Assembly (NCBI RefSeq): GCF_036895565.1
Contig: NZ_CP145904.1
Location: forward strand, 806,001-870,000
DNA from: Flavobacterium sp. KS-LB2
GTDB lineage: Bacteria > Bacteroidota > Bacteroidia > Flavobacteriales > Flavobacteriaceae
DNA length: 64,000 nt
Direction of reading: 5' to 3'
In this document: positions 54,973-64,000 of the stretch, piece after piece
Numbering within the stretch: position 1 is the first letter of the stretch
Layout of the letters: each line of letters begins with the position of its first letter
The notes under the pieces: generated by a model
The model's database searches: none
What the model was told of the DNA's origin: nothing
Seen by the model: only the letters and a program-made list of their open reading frames with translations
Program-made: the position numbers and the translations under genes

Positions 54973-57900
54973 ATGATAAGCAAAAAAGATTTATTCGAAT
55001 TTTTTAAAATCTCACCAATCCCCAGTTTGGTATTGCAAACAGATGCACCAAAATTTACCATTATAGAAGCTAACAATGCTTATCTTGAAGCCACTTGTTC
55101 CACGCGCGAGGTATTAGTTGGTAAAGGAATTTTTGAAGCTTTTCCTGATAACGAATTGGACCCAATGGTTGATGGGGTTAAAAATTTAAGGACGTCTTTA
55201 ACTATAGTTCTTACTAGTAAAAAGAGTCATAAAATGGCTACTCAAAAATATGATATTCCTATAAGAGGAACATCAGAATTTGAACTTAAATATTGGAACC
55301 CTGAAAATATCCCATTATTGAATGACGACGGTGAATTACAAATGATTATTCATACAGTAATTGATGTCACTGAAAGCATTTTGGCACAGAATAAAATTGA
55401 AGAATCCAGAGCAATTATTGAAAAACGAAATGAGGTTTTGTGGCAAACTGAAAGCATCTCAAAACTATGTCGGTGGGAATTTAATTTAGAAACGAATGCC
55501 GTCTTTATGTCAGATAGTTTCTATCAAATTATGGGTTATGAAAGATCTGACCTTGAATTGAATTTTGAAACAATAGCTGGATTGCTTCATCCTGATGATA
55601 GAGAAAGAGCTATTGCTCATTTAGAAGAAACTTTAAAAAAAGAAGAGGATTATGTTATAGAACTTAGATTCCTATCTAAAAATAAATCAATTATTTATGT
55701 TGTTTCAAGAGGAATTTTTTTACATAACGATGATGGAGACATACAAAAACTTATTGGAGTCATACAAGACATAACCGATATCAAATTAGCCCAATATCAA
55801 ACTAAAAATACAAAAGAAGAGCTTCAAAAAATCCTGAATTTATCTTTGGATATTATTTGCACAACGGATAGTGAGGGAAGGTTTGTTAGCATGAATGCTG
55901 CCTGTACCAGAATTTTTGGGTATACCGCAGAAGAGATGATAGGGAAAAATTATACGGAATTTGTTAGTCATGATGATTTTCATAAATCAAAAGAAGTAGC
56001 GAAAAATATTTATAGTGGAATTGAAATCACCAATTTTGAGAATAATTTTATACACAAGGACGGTAGTTTAGTAACCATGTTTTGGTCTGCCCGTTGGCAA
56101 GAAGCTGATCAAACAATGTACAGTGTAGGTAAAGACATTACCCAGGTAAGAATTGTCGAAAAGCTAGCTAAAGAAAGACAATATTTTATCGAAACTGCTT
56201 TAGAAAATTTACCTATTGGCGTATCGATTTATAAAATAGATGAAGACAAAGTCATTTGGATGAATAAAAAATTTATTGAAATCTATGGCTGGCCTGAAGA
56301 AATACTAAATGTTGTTCAAACTGCTTTTGAAAAAATATATCCCGATGCGGGTTATCGTCAAGAAATTACGGTACGAATAATGGATGATATTAACAGCGGA
56401 GATACAAATCGTATGAATTGGGAAGAAATTAGCATCACTACTCAGGAGGGCGAACAAAAATACATCAATGCCAGAAATATTCCTTTAAATAATCAAAATC
56501 TTATGGTTTCGACCGTGGTAGATGTAACCGAAAGAAAGACAGCATTAGAAGCTATTGCAGAAAGCAACGAACGCTATGAGTATGTGACCAAAGCAACATT
56601 TGACGCTATTTGGGATTGGGATTTAAGAACTGATATAGTATATTGGGGTGAAGGATATGAACGATTATTTGGATATAAAATTAATTCTCTTGCCATAAAT
56701 AGTTCATCATGGTTAGATTATATTCATCCAGATGATCATAATAGGGTTTTAGAAAATATTAATGCTGCGATTGTTGGAATGGTAGTGAACTGGATGGATG
56801 AATACCGATATAAAAAATTAAATGAATCCTATGCTTTTGTAATCCATAAGGCCATTATTATTAGGGACTCAAATGGCACAGCAACACGTATGATTGGCGC
56901 ATTGCAAGACATAAGCAAGCAAAAGGAAGAAGAAGCTCGATTAAAACTTTTAGAATCGGTTATTACTAACACGAATGATGCTGTGGTCATAAAGGAAGCA
57001 AATCCATCGAGTGTATTAGGAAGAAAAATTACTTATGTCAATGAGGCATTTACCCGAATGACAGGCTACTCACGAAGTGACATTATAGGTAAAACCCATC
57101 ACTTTTTGCAAGGTCCAAATTCGGATACTGATGAGCTGGAACGATTTTATAAAGCGCTTGATGAAGTGAAGCCCGTTAAAATCACTATAATAAATTACAA
57201 AAAAAATGGAGAAGAATTTTGGGTTGATTTATCATTAAACCCAGTATTCAATCACTTAGGAGAACATACACATTGGATTTCTATAGAAAGAGATGTTACA
57301 GAGAGAAAAAATCAGGAACAAAAATTAGCGGAAATAAGCCAAAAATTATTGAATACGCTTGAAAGTATCCAAGATGGTTTTTACACGCTTGACAATAAAT
57401 GGAATGTGAGTTATTGGAATAGTGTAGCTGAACAAATTTCGGGGATAAATCAGGAAGAGATGATTGGGAAGAACTTTTGGGAAGTATATGAAGGGGAAAT
57501 TTCAAAAAGAATATATTCTAAATTTCATAAAGCCAAAGAACAAAATAAACGCACACGTTTAGAAGTGTTTTCAAAAAGGAATAAGCGCTGGTTTGAGTTA
57601 AATGCTTTTCCCTCCACTATGGGCTTGACTATTTATTTTAAGGATATTACTGAAAGGAAGGAAATAGAATCCAAACTTAAAAAGATGAACAAAGCCTTAG
57701 AGGCAAAGATAAAAGAATTGGCTATTTCTAATGAAGAGCTAGAACAGTTTGCTTATGTAGCCTCACATGATTTACAGGAACCACTAAGAATGGTCACTAG
57801 TTTTTTAACTCAAATTGAAAATAAATACGAAAAAGTATTGGATGAAAAAGGAAAAAAATACATCTTTTTTGCTGTAGATGGGGCTAAAAGAATGCGCCAA

Positions 57901-58407
57901 ATTATATTGGATTTGTTAGAGTTTTCTAGAATTGGAAAAAGTAAGAGCAATTTGGAAGAAATTAATTTGAATGAGATTGTAGACGAAATTATTTTGCTTT
58001 ATGGAAACCAAATTAAAGAAAAAAGAGCAAAAATTAATTACGAAAACCTACCCAAACTGTACTCCTATGCAGCACCTTTAAAAATAATATTTCAAAATTT
58101 AATAAGCAATGCATTAAAATATTCAAAATCAAGTTCTGCTCCTATTATAAATATTAGGAGTAAAGAGACTTCAATTGCTTGGGAATTTATAGTACAAGAT
58201 AACGGTATAGGTATTGATTCTGAGTATTTTGAAAAAATATTTGTTATATTTCAACGTTTGCATAATAAAGATGAATTTTCCGGAACTGGTATGGGATTAG
58301 CCATTACAAAGAAAATTATAGAAAATTTAGATGGGAAAATTTGGGTAGAATCCGAAGAAGGTATTGGCTCAATTTTCTACTTTACAATTCCTAAAAATAA
58401 AAAATAA
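54973..58407 (+). CDS. Soluble PAS(7)-histidine kinase of the phytochrome-kinase type (kinase 3)
   Basis: A 1144-residue cytoplasmic kinase with about seven PAS domains, near 5-135, 150-275, 290-400, 410-520, 535-660, 660-795 and 800-900. The sixth is LOV-like (VNEAFTRMTGYSRSDIIG, FLQGPNSDTDE, NYKKNGEEFWVDLSLNPV), but the photoactive Cys of GxNCRFLQ is H709. The DHp is of the bacteriophytochrome/Cph1 type, with H932 in FAYVASHDLQEPLRMV. The HATPase has NLISNALKYS, DNGIGI and GTGMGL. Kinases with this DHp type usually pair with Rcp1-like receivers, and one follows just 3 bp downstream. It heads a tight operon with that receiver and the hybrid kinase. Confidence 0.92.
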   Translation: MISKKDLFEFFKISPIPSLVLQTDAPKFTIIEANNAYLEATCSTREVLVGKGIFEAFPDNELDPMVDGVKNLRTSLTIVLTSKKSHKMATQKYDIPIRGTSEFELKYWNPENIPLLNDDGELQMIIHTVIDVTESILAQNKIEESRAIIEKRNEVLWQTESISKLCRWEFNLETNAVFMSDSFYQIMGYERSDLELNFETIAGLLHPDDRERAIAHLEETLKKEEDYVIELRFLSKNKSIIYVVSRGIFLHNDDGDIQKLIGVIQDITDIKLAQYQTKNTKEELQKILNLSLDIICTTDSEGRFVSMNAACTRIFGYTAEEMIGKNYTEFVSHDDFHKSKEVAKNIYSGIEITNFENNFIHKDGSLVTMFWSARWQEADQTMYSVGKDITQVRIVEKLAKERQYFIETALENLPIGVSIYKIDEDKVIWMNKKFIEIYGWPEEILNVVQTAFEKIYPDAGYRQEITVRIMDDINSGDTNRMNWEEISITTQEGEQKYINARNIPLNNQNLMVSTVVDVTERKTALEAIAESNERYEYVTKATFDAIWDWDLRTDIVYWGEGYERLFGYKINSLAINSSSWLDYIHPDDHNRVLENINAAIVGMVVNWMDEYRYKKLNESYAFVIHKAIIIRDSNGTATRMIGALQDISKQKEEEARLKLLESVITNTNDAVVIKEANPSSVLGRKITYVNEAFTRMTGYSRSDIIGKTHHFLQGPNSDTDELERFYKALDEVKPVKITIINYKKNGEEFWVDLSLNPVFNHLGEHTHWISIERDVTERKNQEQKLAEISQKLLNTLESIQDGFYTLDNKWNVSYWNSVAEQISGINQEEMIGKNFWEVYEGEISKRIYSKFHKAKEQNKRTRLEVFSKRNKRWFELNAFPSTMGLTIYFKDITERKEIESKLKKMNKALEAKIKELAISNEELEQFAYVASHDLQEPLRMVTSFLTQIENKYEKVLDEKGKKYIFFAVDGAKRMRQIILDLLEFSRIGKSKSNLEEINLNEIVDEIILLYGNQIKEKRAKINYENLPKLYSYAAPLKIIFQNLISNALKYSKSSSAPIINIRSKETSIAWEFIVQDNGIGIDSEYFEKIFVIFQRLHNKDEFSGTGMGLAITKKIIENLDGKIWVESEEGIGSIFYFTIPKNKK

Positions 58408-58410
58408 GTC

Positions 58411-58836
58411 ATGAAAAAAATTCATATTTTACTAGTTGAAGATAATGAGGCCGATATTATGCTTACAACTGATGCATTACAAGAAGGAAAAATCTGTAAT
58501 ACTGTAAGCGTTGCAAAGGATGGGAAACAAGCCATTGATTTTTTAATCAAGCATCATAATTCTTTGGATTTAGAACTTCCAAATCTTATATTACTTGACG
58601 TTAATCTGCCTAAAAAAAATGGTCATGAGGTGCTACAATATATCAAATCAAGTCCTGATTTTAAGCATATTCCAATCATTATGCTCACCACTTCGTCTTC
58701 TGAAAAAGATATCATGTCGGCCTATAAAAATTATGCCAATTGTTATATTACCAAACCTGTAGAAGTCATTGATTTTATAGACGCGATAGCAAAAATTGAA
58801 AATTTTTGGATTAGTATTGTTCACTTGCCTAAATAG
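58411..58836 (+). CDS. Rcp1-type single-domain response regulator
   Basis: A 141-residue receiver of the Rcp1 subgroup (ILLVEDNEADIMLTTDAL, LLDVNLPKKNGHEVL with D63, IIMLTTSSSEKDI, YITKPV). Rcp1 proteins serve phytochrome-type kinases, which fits kinase 3 immediately upstream. It has no output domain. A 5-bp gap separates it from the next gene, and its last ten codons are echoed by the fossil at 53355. Confidence 0.94.
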   Translation: MKKIHILLVEDNEADIMLTTDALQEGKICNTVSVAKDGKQAIDFLIKHHNSLDLELPNLILLDVNLPKKNGHEVLQYIKSSPDFKHIPIIMLTTSSSEKDIMSAYKNYANCYITKPVEVIDFIDAIAKIENFWISIVHLPK

Positions 58837-58841
58837 TTACT

Positions 58842-60782
58842 ATGGATAAGATTAAAGACATCAAGCCAATTGAAATTCTTATTGTAGAAGATAACGAAGG
58901 CGATTTTATACTCATCCAAGACTATATTCAAGAAAGGTTTTTATTTCCTAAAATTACTTGGGTGAAGAATTTCAAAAAGGCTCAATTCGTTTTAGTTGAT
59001 GCAGAATTTAAAATTGATTTAGTTTTATTAGACTTAACATTACCCGACAAAAGTGGAAAAGATCTGATAAATCAACTATTACCACTTTGTAACGCGATAC
59101 CTATAGTTGTTTTAACGGGCTATTCGGATATGGAATTTAGTATTACATCACTTTCTTTAGGTGTTTCCGATTATTTGATAAAAGATGAATTAGATGCGGC
59201 TTCCCTTTACACTAGTATTCTGTATAATTTAGAAAGAAAGAAATCTCAGATACAATTAGAAACATCTGAAAAGCGATATAATGATCTATTTCATTTGAGT
59301 CCTATTCCAATGTGGGTTTTTGATAATAAAACATTACAATTTATGGATGTTAATATCGCAGCCGAAATGCATTATGGGTATACCAGAGAAGAATTATTTG
59401 AACTAACTTTTGTTAATCTTACGCACCCTGAAGATATTAAGGATGATTTAGCTAATTTGGAGCTGTTGAAAAATGGATTGATTTCTAACTTTAACAAGGA
59501 AAAAAGATATTTTCATAAGAATGGATCTATAATTTGGGCAGATGTGACTGTTTCAGTGGTAAGGAATAGTTTGGGAAAACCAATTCATTTTATTTCTCAG
59601 ATTGTTGATATCACCTTAAAAAAAGAAATAGAGGAAAATAACAAGTTGTTATTAGATGAAAATATTAGAAATAATACCCTACAGTTAAAAGAGGCTCAAA
59701 ACTTGTATCGTCTCTTAGCCGACAATATGGTTGATTTAGTCTGTGCACACAGTTTAGATGCTAAATTTCAGTATGTATCCCCATCAATACATCATATATT
59801 AGGTTATTTACCTGAAGATTTAATTGGATTATCACCTTTAATATTTGTGCATCCTGACGACTATGAAAAATTGCAAAATACTATTCAAGATATTGTAACT
59901 GAGAAAGTGGATAGTTCAACCAAGGCACGGTTTAGAAATAAAGAGGGTAAATATATTTGGTTTGAAACCAAAGCCCGTTTAGTTAAAGAAAATGGTATTC
60001 CAGTAAGTTTCCAATCCTCTACAAGAAATATTACAGAAGGAAAAGAAGCTGCATTTGCGATTGAAAAAAACTTACAACAAGAGCGTGACTTAAATCAATT
60101 AAGAGCCAACTTAGTTTCTACTATTTCTCATGAATTTAGAACGCCAATGACAACCATACGTGCAAGTACTGAGCTAATCATGATGTATTTGGAGAACCAA
60201 AAAATAGAGAACTTTCCTATTTTGCAAAAAAAAATTAATATCATTTTGAGAGAAATTGATCGTATAGTTGAATTGATGAATACCGTTTTAATTGTTTCCA
60301 AAAATGATCTTGGAAAGACAAATTTTTCGCCTATTATTTTTGACTTAAAGCAAACCTGTCTTGATATTATAGAACTTAGTAATTTTGATTTCATAGAAGG
60401 AAGAAAAGTAAAAACATTTTTTGATGGAGATAGCTTTCTTGTTTTAGCAGATAAGAACTTGATGGAATATACACTTTATAATTTATTTAACAATGCTTTT
60501 AAATATTCTCAGGGTTTTGGCGATGTCCTTCTTCGTCTTATTACTACTGAAAAGGTCATTACTTTAGAAATTATAGACTTTGGTATTGGCATTCCAGAAA
60601 ATGATCAGGTCAATCTATTTAATACTTTTTTTAGGGCCAGCAATACAAATGGTATTCAAGGTACAGGGTTAGGGCTTTATATTGTTAAGACCTTTACAGA
60701 AAAAAATTCAGGTTCTATTGAACTAGAAAGTGAATTGGGAAAAGGTACAAAAGTAAGATTACTGTTCCCTAAATGCAAATAA
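58842..60782 (+). CDS. Receiver-PAS-PAS-histidine kinase hybrid (chimeric)
   Basis: A 646-residue cytoplasmic protein. Receiver 1-130 (EDNEGD, D64 in LVLLDLTLPDKSG), PAS about 148-270, PAS about 283-405, DHp with H430 in ISHEFRTPMTTIR, and a HATPase with NLFNNAFKYS, DFGIGIP and GTGLGL. The receiver and the first half of PAS 1 are close to the protein at 53393 (SPIPMWVFDNKTLQFMDVN). After AAEMHYGYT the similarity switches to PAS5-PAS6-kinase of kinases 1 and 2 (LTHPEDIKDDLANL, PIHFISQIVDIT, LYRLLADNMVDLVC). With the receiver at the front it could be turned on or off by phosphate from another kinase, such as kinase 3 via the adjacent operon. Confidence 0.93.
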   Translation: MDKIKDIKPIEILIVEDNEGDFILIQDYIQERFLFPKITWVKNFKKAQFVLVDAEFKIDLVLLDLTLPDKSGKDLINQLLPLCNAIPIVVLTGYSDMEFSITSLSLGVSDYLIKDELDAASLYTSILYNLERKKSQIQLETSEKRYNDLFHLSPIPMWVFDNKTLQFMDVNIAAEMHYGYTREELFELTFVNLTHPEDIKDDLANLELLKNGLISNFNKEKRYFHKNGSIIWADVTVSVVRNSLGKPIHFISQIVDITLKKEIEENNKLLLDENIRNNTLQLKEAQNLYRLLADNMVDLVCAHSLDAKFQYVSPSIHHILGYLPEDLIGLSPLIFVHPDDYEKLQNTIQDIVTEKVDSSTKARFRNKEGKYIWFETKARLVKENGIPVSFQSSTRNITEGKEAAFAIEKNLQQERDLNQLRANLVSTISHEFRTPMTTIRASTELIMMYLENQKIENFPILQKKINIILREIDRIVELMNTVLIVSKNDLGKTNFSPIIFDLKQTCLDIIELSNFDFIEGRKVKTFFDGDSFLVLADKNLMEYTLYNLFNNAFKYSQGFGDVLLRLITTEKVITLEIIDFGIGIPENDQVNLFNTFFRASNTNGIQGTGLGLYIVKTFTEKNSGSIELESELGKGTKVRLLFPKCK

Positions 60783-61185
60783 GAATAAATAGTATTCTTT
60801 ATAGATATAAATAGTTTTAAGGACAAATTTTATTAATATACTACTTTTTTTGCAAACATATAAAGTTTTTGAAGCTGCTGAGAGATAAGAATTACCATCA
60901 ATTAATAAATATTTGATCTCATTTTAGGTTTTTTAAACACGGATGAACAATTTAGATATGGTTTAGTATACTATCAATTTTCCATTTATTCGTATTTTTT
61001 GGTTTTACTTTTGACATTCAAAATAGAAGAAACTAATGTTTTTTAAAAAATGCAACTTGGAATTAGTTAGTTTTCTCAACAAAACTCAACAAGTAAGGAG
61101 TTGAAAAATAATTTATTTGTATTTTTAGATATTAAAAATCAGAATTAATCAATTTAAAAATTGAATGGTTAAAATTTAATAGGGA
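60783..61185. other. Convergent intergenic region
   Basis: A 400-bp AT-rich gap between the hybrid kinase and the convergent receiver-AraC gene. No strong terminator hairpin was seen. Confidence 0.4.
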
Positions 61186-61998
61186 TTAACTAACATCCTT
61201 AATGGTTATATTTGCTTTATGTATTTCAAAATCATTTTTCGGATTTTGAATTGTTTTTATATAATCTCGAGCTGACATACCTACATAAGATTTAAAACTT
61301 GTACAAAAATAGGAAAACGAGTTAAATCCAGCTTCATTAACTAAGAATTGAATGTTTTTTTCCCCTAGATTAATTAGTTTAATACTATAGTTTAATTTAA
61401 ACTCCCTAATGTATTGGCTAATGTTTTTGTTTGTATGTTTTCTAATTTTTTTATCTAAAGTAGATTTTGAAATAAAAAGCCTTTTGGCCAATTCTGCATG
61501 ATCAATTTTCGATTTTAATGTTTTTACTAGAATTTCGTTGACGGCTGTGATAAAATCTTTTTCAGACAGATTTATAGTCACTTTTGAAAAAGGATCTGGA
61601 CTTAATTTTTTAATGATATTTAATTTAAAATCTAATAAATTTCTAATTTTATAAATTAATTCTTTGACCTTGAAAGGTTTTGTTATATAATCGTTGGCCC
61701 CTTTTTCTAATAAACTGTATTTACTTTCATCATCCATTTTGGCAGTAATTACAATGAAGGGAATAGAATTTGATTTTATTTCTTTTCGAATTTTTAAAAA
61801 CAATTCTTCTCCATTCATAGTAGGCATCATTAAATCACTAATTATAAGATCACAAGTATATTTGCTTAAATACATCAAAGCTTCTGCACCATTTTTAAAC
61901 CATTCTACTTGAAAATTATTAAAGGATAAAATCTCAACTATTGAACTTCCTAAAACCAAATCGTCTTCAATTAACAATATTTTTTTTTTAAATCTCAT
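61186..61998 (-). CDS. Receiver-AraC response regulator 2
   Basis: A 270-residue paralog of the regulator at 46752. The receiver has D55 in LIISDLMMP and K in TKPFKV. The AraC domain includes LAKRLFISKSTLDKKIRKH and NEAGFNSFSYFCTSFKSYVGMSARDYI. Recognition-helix residues are very similar to regulator 1, so the two may bind overlapping sites. A 12-residue C-terminal extension is the main difference. It converges on the second kinase cluster exactly as regulator 1 converges on the first. Confidence 0.92.
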   Translation of the reverse strand: MRFKKKILLIEDDLVLGSSIVEILSFNNFQVEWFKNGAEALMYLSKYTCDLIISDLMMPTMNGEELFLKIRKEIKSNSIPFIVITAKMDDESKYSLLEKGANDYITKPFKVKELIYKIRNLLDFKLNIIKKLSPDPFSKVTINLSEKDFITAVNEILVKTLKSKIDHAELAKRLFISKSTLDKKIRKHTNKNISQYIREFKLNYSIKLINLGEKNIQFLVNEAGFNSFSYFCTSFKSYVGMSARDYIKTIQNPKNDFEIHKANITIKDVS

Positions 61999-62537
61999 AG
62001 GGCAAATTTAATTGTTAATACTTTAAATTATAGCTTTTATTTTTTAACTCATTACTCTAATTAAATGTATTAGATTTTAAATAAATACTTTTAATTCCGA
62101 TTAAAGTTGGGTTGTTAAATCATTTTTAATGAGGGACTCTTTTATAATGAAAAATCTTGATGCAGCAATATCAAAAATTAATCGATAAAAATAATTATTA
62201 TTAAATGATACTTAAAATGGTTATTTTCAAAGAATAGTATAGATTCAAATTTTGCTACTTAATGTATTTTCATAATTCAAATGATATTATAAATTAGTAA
62301 GCAATCTTAACTTAATGTACTATTGATTTTTCGATTTTTACATGAATGATGAGAAAATAAATTTGAGAATTACTACTACTAAAATAATAGAAGACAATAC
62401 ATTTATGAATAATATTGATTTTATTGCAAAATGATACTAAAAAAAAGGTATAGTGATGGATTAATATAAATATTCATAATATGATTTTTCGTAAAAAAAA
62501 AAATGAAAGTACCACAAATTTAATTACACTCTGAATA
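61999..62537. other. Divergent intergenic region
   Basis: A 539-bp AT-rich gap between the receiver-AraC gene and the small kinase gene; both promoters must lie here. No RNA gene or clear operator was seen. Confidence 0.45.
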
Positions 62538-63248
62538 ATGAAAATAGAAGAAAACAAAAATCAAGACCTACAATCTAATTTATTATCTCTATGTTTCCAT
62601 CAATTGAGAAATAATATGACAATTTTGTATTCTAATGCTGAACTTATAGAGATGAAGACTGTGAATTTTGACCCAGCTATCAGTGCAAGTATTTGTAGCA
62701 ATACAAAAAGAATTAAAGCAGAAGTTGATCAAATAATGGGATTGATGAGTTATATTTTGGACTTAGGAAAACAGGAGGTATTTGAAACTAATAAAAACAT
62801 TCAAGCTGTAGATTTATCAACATTTTTAGAGCATATTATACTTATTTATTTTAATGAGGATTCTACAAAGCGAAAAATTAATTTTAAAGTTAATGGTATA
62901 CAAAAGAATGTTTTCACAGATAAACTACTATTGACACAGATTATAATTGATTTAATGAGCAATGCTTTTAAATATTCTGAGGGTCATAAAGATCCGATGT
63001 TAATCATAAGTTATTTGGAAAAAGAAATTACAATAGAGGTGGTTGATTTTGGAATTGGAATACCTGAAACAGAGAAGCAAACTTTATTCACACCTTTTTA
63101 TAGATGTTCCAATGTTAACGGAATACAAGGAAGTGGTTTGGGGTTGTTTATTTCAAAGAAATTCATAGAAATATTAAAAGGTTCATTAGTATTAGAGAGC
63201 AGAGAGCATGTAGGAACTACAATAAAATTAACCTTCCCCTATGAGTAA
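62538..63248 (+). CDS. Small sensorless histidine kinase with atypical H-box
   Basis: A 236-residue soluble protein made only of DHp (about 10-85) and HATPase (about 110-235). The phospho-acceptor is probably H21, but the H-box reads FHQLRNNM, not HE[FL]RTP. So the acidic residue after His and the Pro are missing. The ATPase part looks intact (NAFKYSEG, DFGIGIPETEK, GSGLGLFISKKF) and resembles that of kinases 1 and 2 (SNVNGIQGSGLGL). It may work as a phosphatase, as a weak kinase or through a different acceptor. It overlaps the next gene by 8 bp (ATGAGTAA), so the two are translationally coupled. Confidence 0.88.
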   Translation: MKIEENKNQDLQSNLLSLCFHQLRNNMTILYSNAELIEMKTVNFDPAISASICSNTKRIKAEVDQIMGLMSYILDLGKQEVFETNKNIQAVDLSTFLEHIILIYFNEDSTKRKINFKVNGIQKNVFTDKLLLTQIIIDLMSNAFKYSEGHKDPMLIISYLEKEITIEVVDFGIGIPETEKQTLFTPFYRCSNVNGIQGSGLGLFISKKFIEILKGSLVLESREHVGTTIKLTFPYE

Positions 63249-64000
63249 AAATAAAGTATTAATAATTGATGACGAGTCTAGCATTAGAGAAATGTTAAAT
63301 GAGATTCTTAGTATTGAAGATTACGATGTAATTGCAGCAGCAAATGGACAAGAGGCACTTGAAATATTAGATTATTGGGTTCCTGATGTCATTTTATGTG
63401 ATATAATGATGCCTGTAATGGATGGTTTTTTGTTTTATGAAATAGTAAATGAAAATAAGTCTTTGTGTGCGATTCCCTTCGTTTTTTTGACCGCAAAAAG
63501 AGATCATGAAACTATGCAAGAATGCATGCTTAATGGTGTTGATGCTTTTTTGTCTAAACCTTTTAAAATTGAGGATTTAAAAAAGGTTTTGAAGAACAAA
63601 ATTCAACGATTTGTCCAAATAAAGAATGCGAATACCAATTTATACACAGGAGAAAAAAAATATTTTTCGCATGAGGTCAATACTCCGCTTAATGGAATAT
63701 TGGGGGTTGTAAATCTATTGCTAAAAAATCATGATCGTTTAGACAAAAATGAAATAGTTGATTTTTATAATTGTATTAAGATATCTGGCGAGCGTTTGAA
63801 TCGTACCATGCAAAATTTATTTCTTTACCAAAGAATTATTGAAAATAAATTTTATTTTGAGGAAATTGAATCGTGCAATATATTAAGTGTTTTTTCTAAA
63901 GTTACTGATAACATTTTTTATATTTATGAAACTGCACCTGCGAGAATTTCTTTTGAAATTGAATCCTTAGATTTAAAAATTAGTAGTACCTATCTATCTT
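63241..64000 (+). CDS. Receiver-histidine kinase protein (N-terminal part, cut by window edge)
   Basis: Translated by hand from the ATG at 63241, open to the window end (253 codons). The receiver (1-120) has IIDDES, D54 in VILCDIMMPVMDG, T in VFLTAK and K in LSKPFKI. A DHp helix follows with H144 in YFSHEVNTPLNGILG, so an ATPase domain is expected beyond the edge. The start overlaps the stop of the small kinase, so the two form a coupled unit. The small kinase may control this protein's receiver. Confidence 0.88.
   Translation, partial: MSKNKVLIIDDESSIREMLNEILSIEDYDVIAAANGQEALEILDYWVPDVILCDIMMPVMDGFLFYEIVNENKSLCAIPFVFLTAKRDHETMQECMLNGVDAFLSKPFKIEDLKKVLKNKIQRFVQIKNANTNLYTGEKKYFSHEVNTPLNGILGVVNLLLKNHDRLDKNEIVDFYNCIKISGERLNRTMQNLFLYQRIIENKFYFEEIESCNILSVFSKVTDNIFYIYETAPARISFEIESLDLKISSTYLS

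Overview
The window is AT-rich and reads as a Bacteroidetes chromosome, most likely Flavobacterium or a close relative. The supporting signs are a SusC/SusD pair, C-terminal type IX secretion (T9SS) sorting signals, SprB-type adhesin repeats, a one-protein hybrid two-component regulator (HTCS) and no obvious Shine-Dalgarno sequences. The genus is inferred from gene families; no rRNA or core phylogenetic marker lies in the window.

Layout. (1) 1-10.6 kb: three genes on the minus strand for large secreted proteins. The first is cut by the window edge; the next two end in T9SS type-A sorting domains and share a C-terminal module. (2) 11.1-13.5 kb: a free-standing 'TonB plug' protein without a barrel, a four-helix-bundle membrane protein, and a small protein that may be a catalytically dead caspase-fold relative. 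(3) 14.1-30.7 kb: a fructan utilization locus (fructokinase, SusD, SusC, GH32 lipoprotein, sugar-porter MFS, a GH32-like lipoprotein and an HTCS with a periplasmic sugar-binding sensor). It is bracketed by two colinear 264-bp direct repeats exactly 15,229 bp apart. Next to the repeats lie a 3' tRNA-Met(CAU) fragment and a decayed, internally deleted topB, both of which look like relics of an integrated element. (4) 30.9-33.6 kb: a membrane-bound AraC-type regulator, one small possible membrane ORF and about 1 kb of empty AT-rich DNA. (5) 33.6-41.5 kb: a 2305-residue SprB-repeat adhesin followed by an outer-membrane beta-barrel protein. (6) 42.2-64 kb: a dense signalling island of soluble multi-PAS histidine kinases, single receivers, receiver-PAS-kinase hybrids and two convergent receiver-AraC regulators.

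How the genes work together. In the fructan locus, surface SusCD plus the two GH32-type lipoproteins would capture and cut fructan. The MFS porter and fructokinase would take up and phosphorylate fructose. The HTCS would sense released sugar and act at two matching operator-like sites that I find upstream of the porter operon and of the second GH32-like gene.

The signalling island is the most unusual part. Two giant kinases have diverged sensors but share a 933-bp stretch, identical by eye, covering the kinase core, the intergenic gap and half of the following receiver. A third protein is a chimera that switches parent inside a PAS domain. A ten-residue tail of a lost receiver gene survives just upstream of a receiver-PAS gene. 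A receiver-PAS-DHp protein lacks an ATPase domain, and another small kinase has a non-canonical H-box. Together this looks like a kinase network growing by block duplication, gene conversion and domain shuffling. Its input and output are not visible in the sequence.
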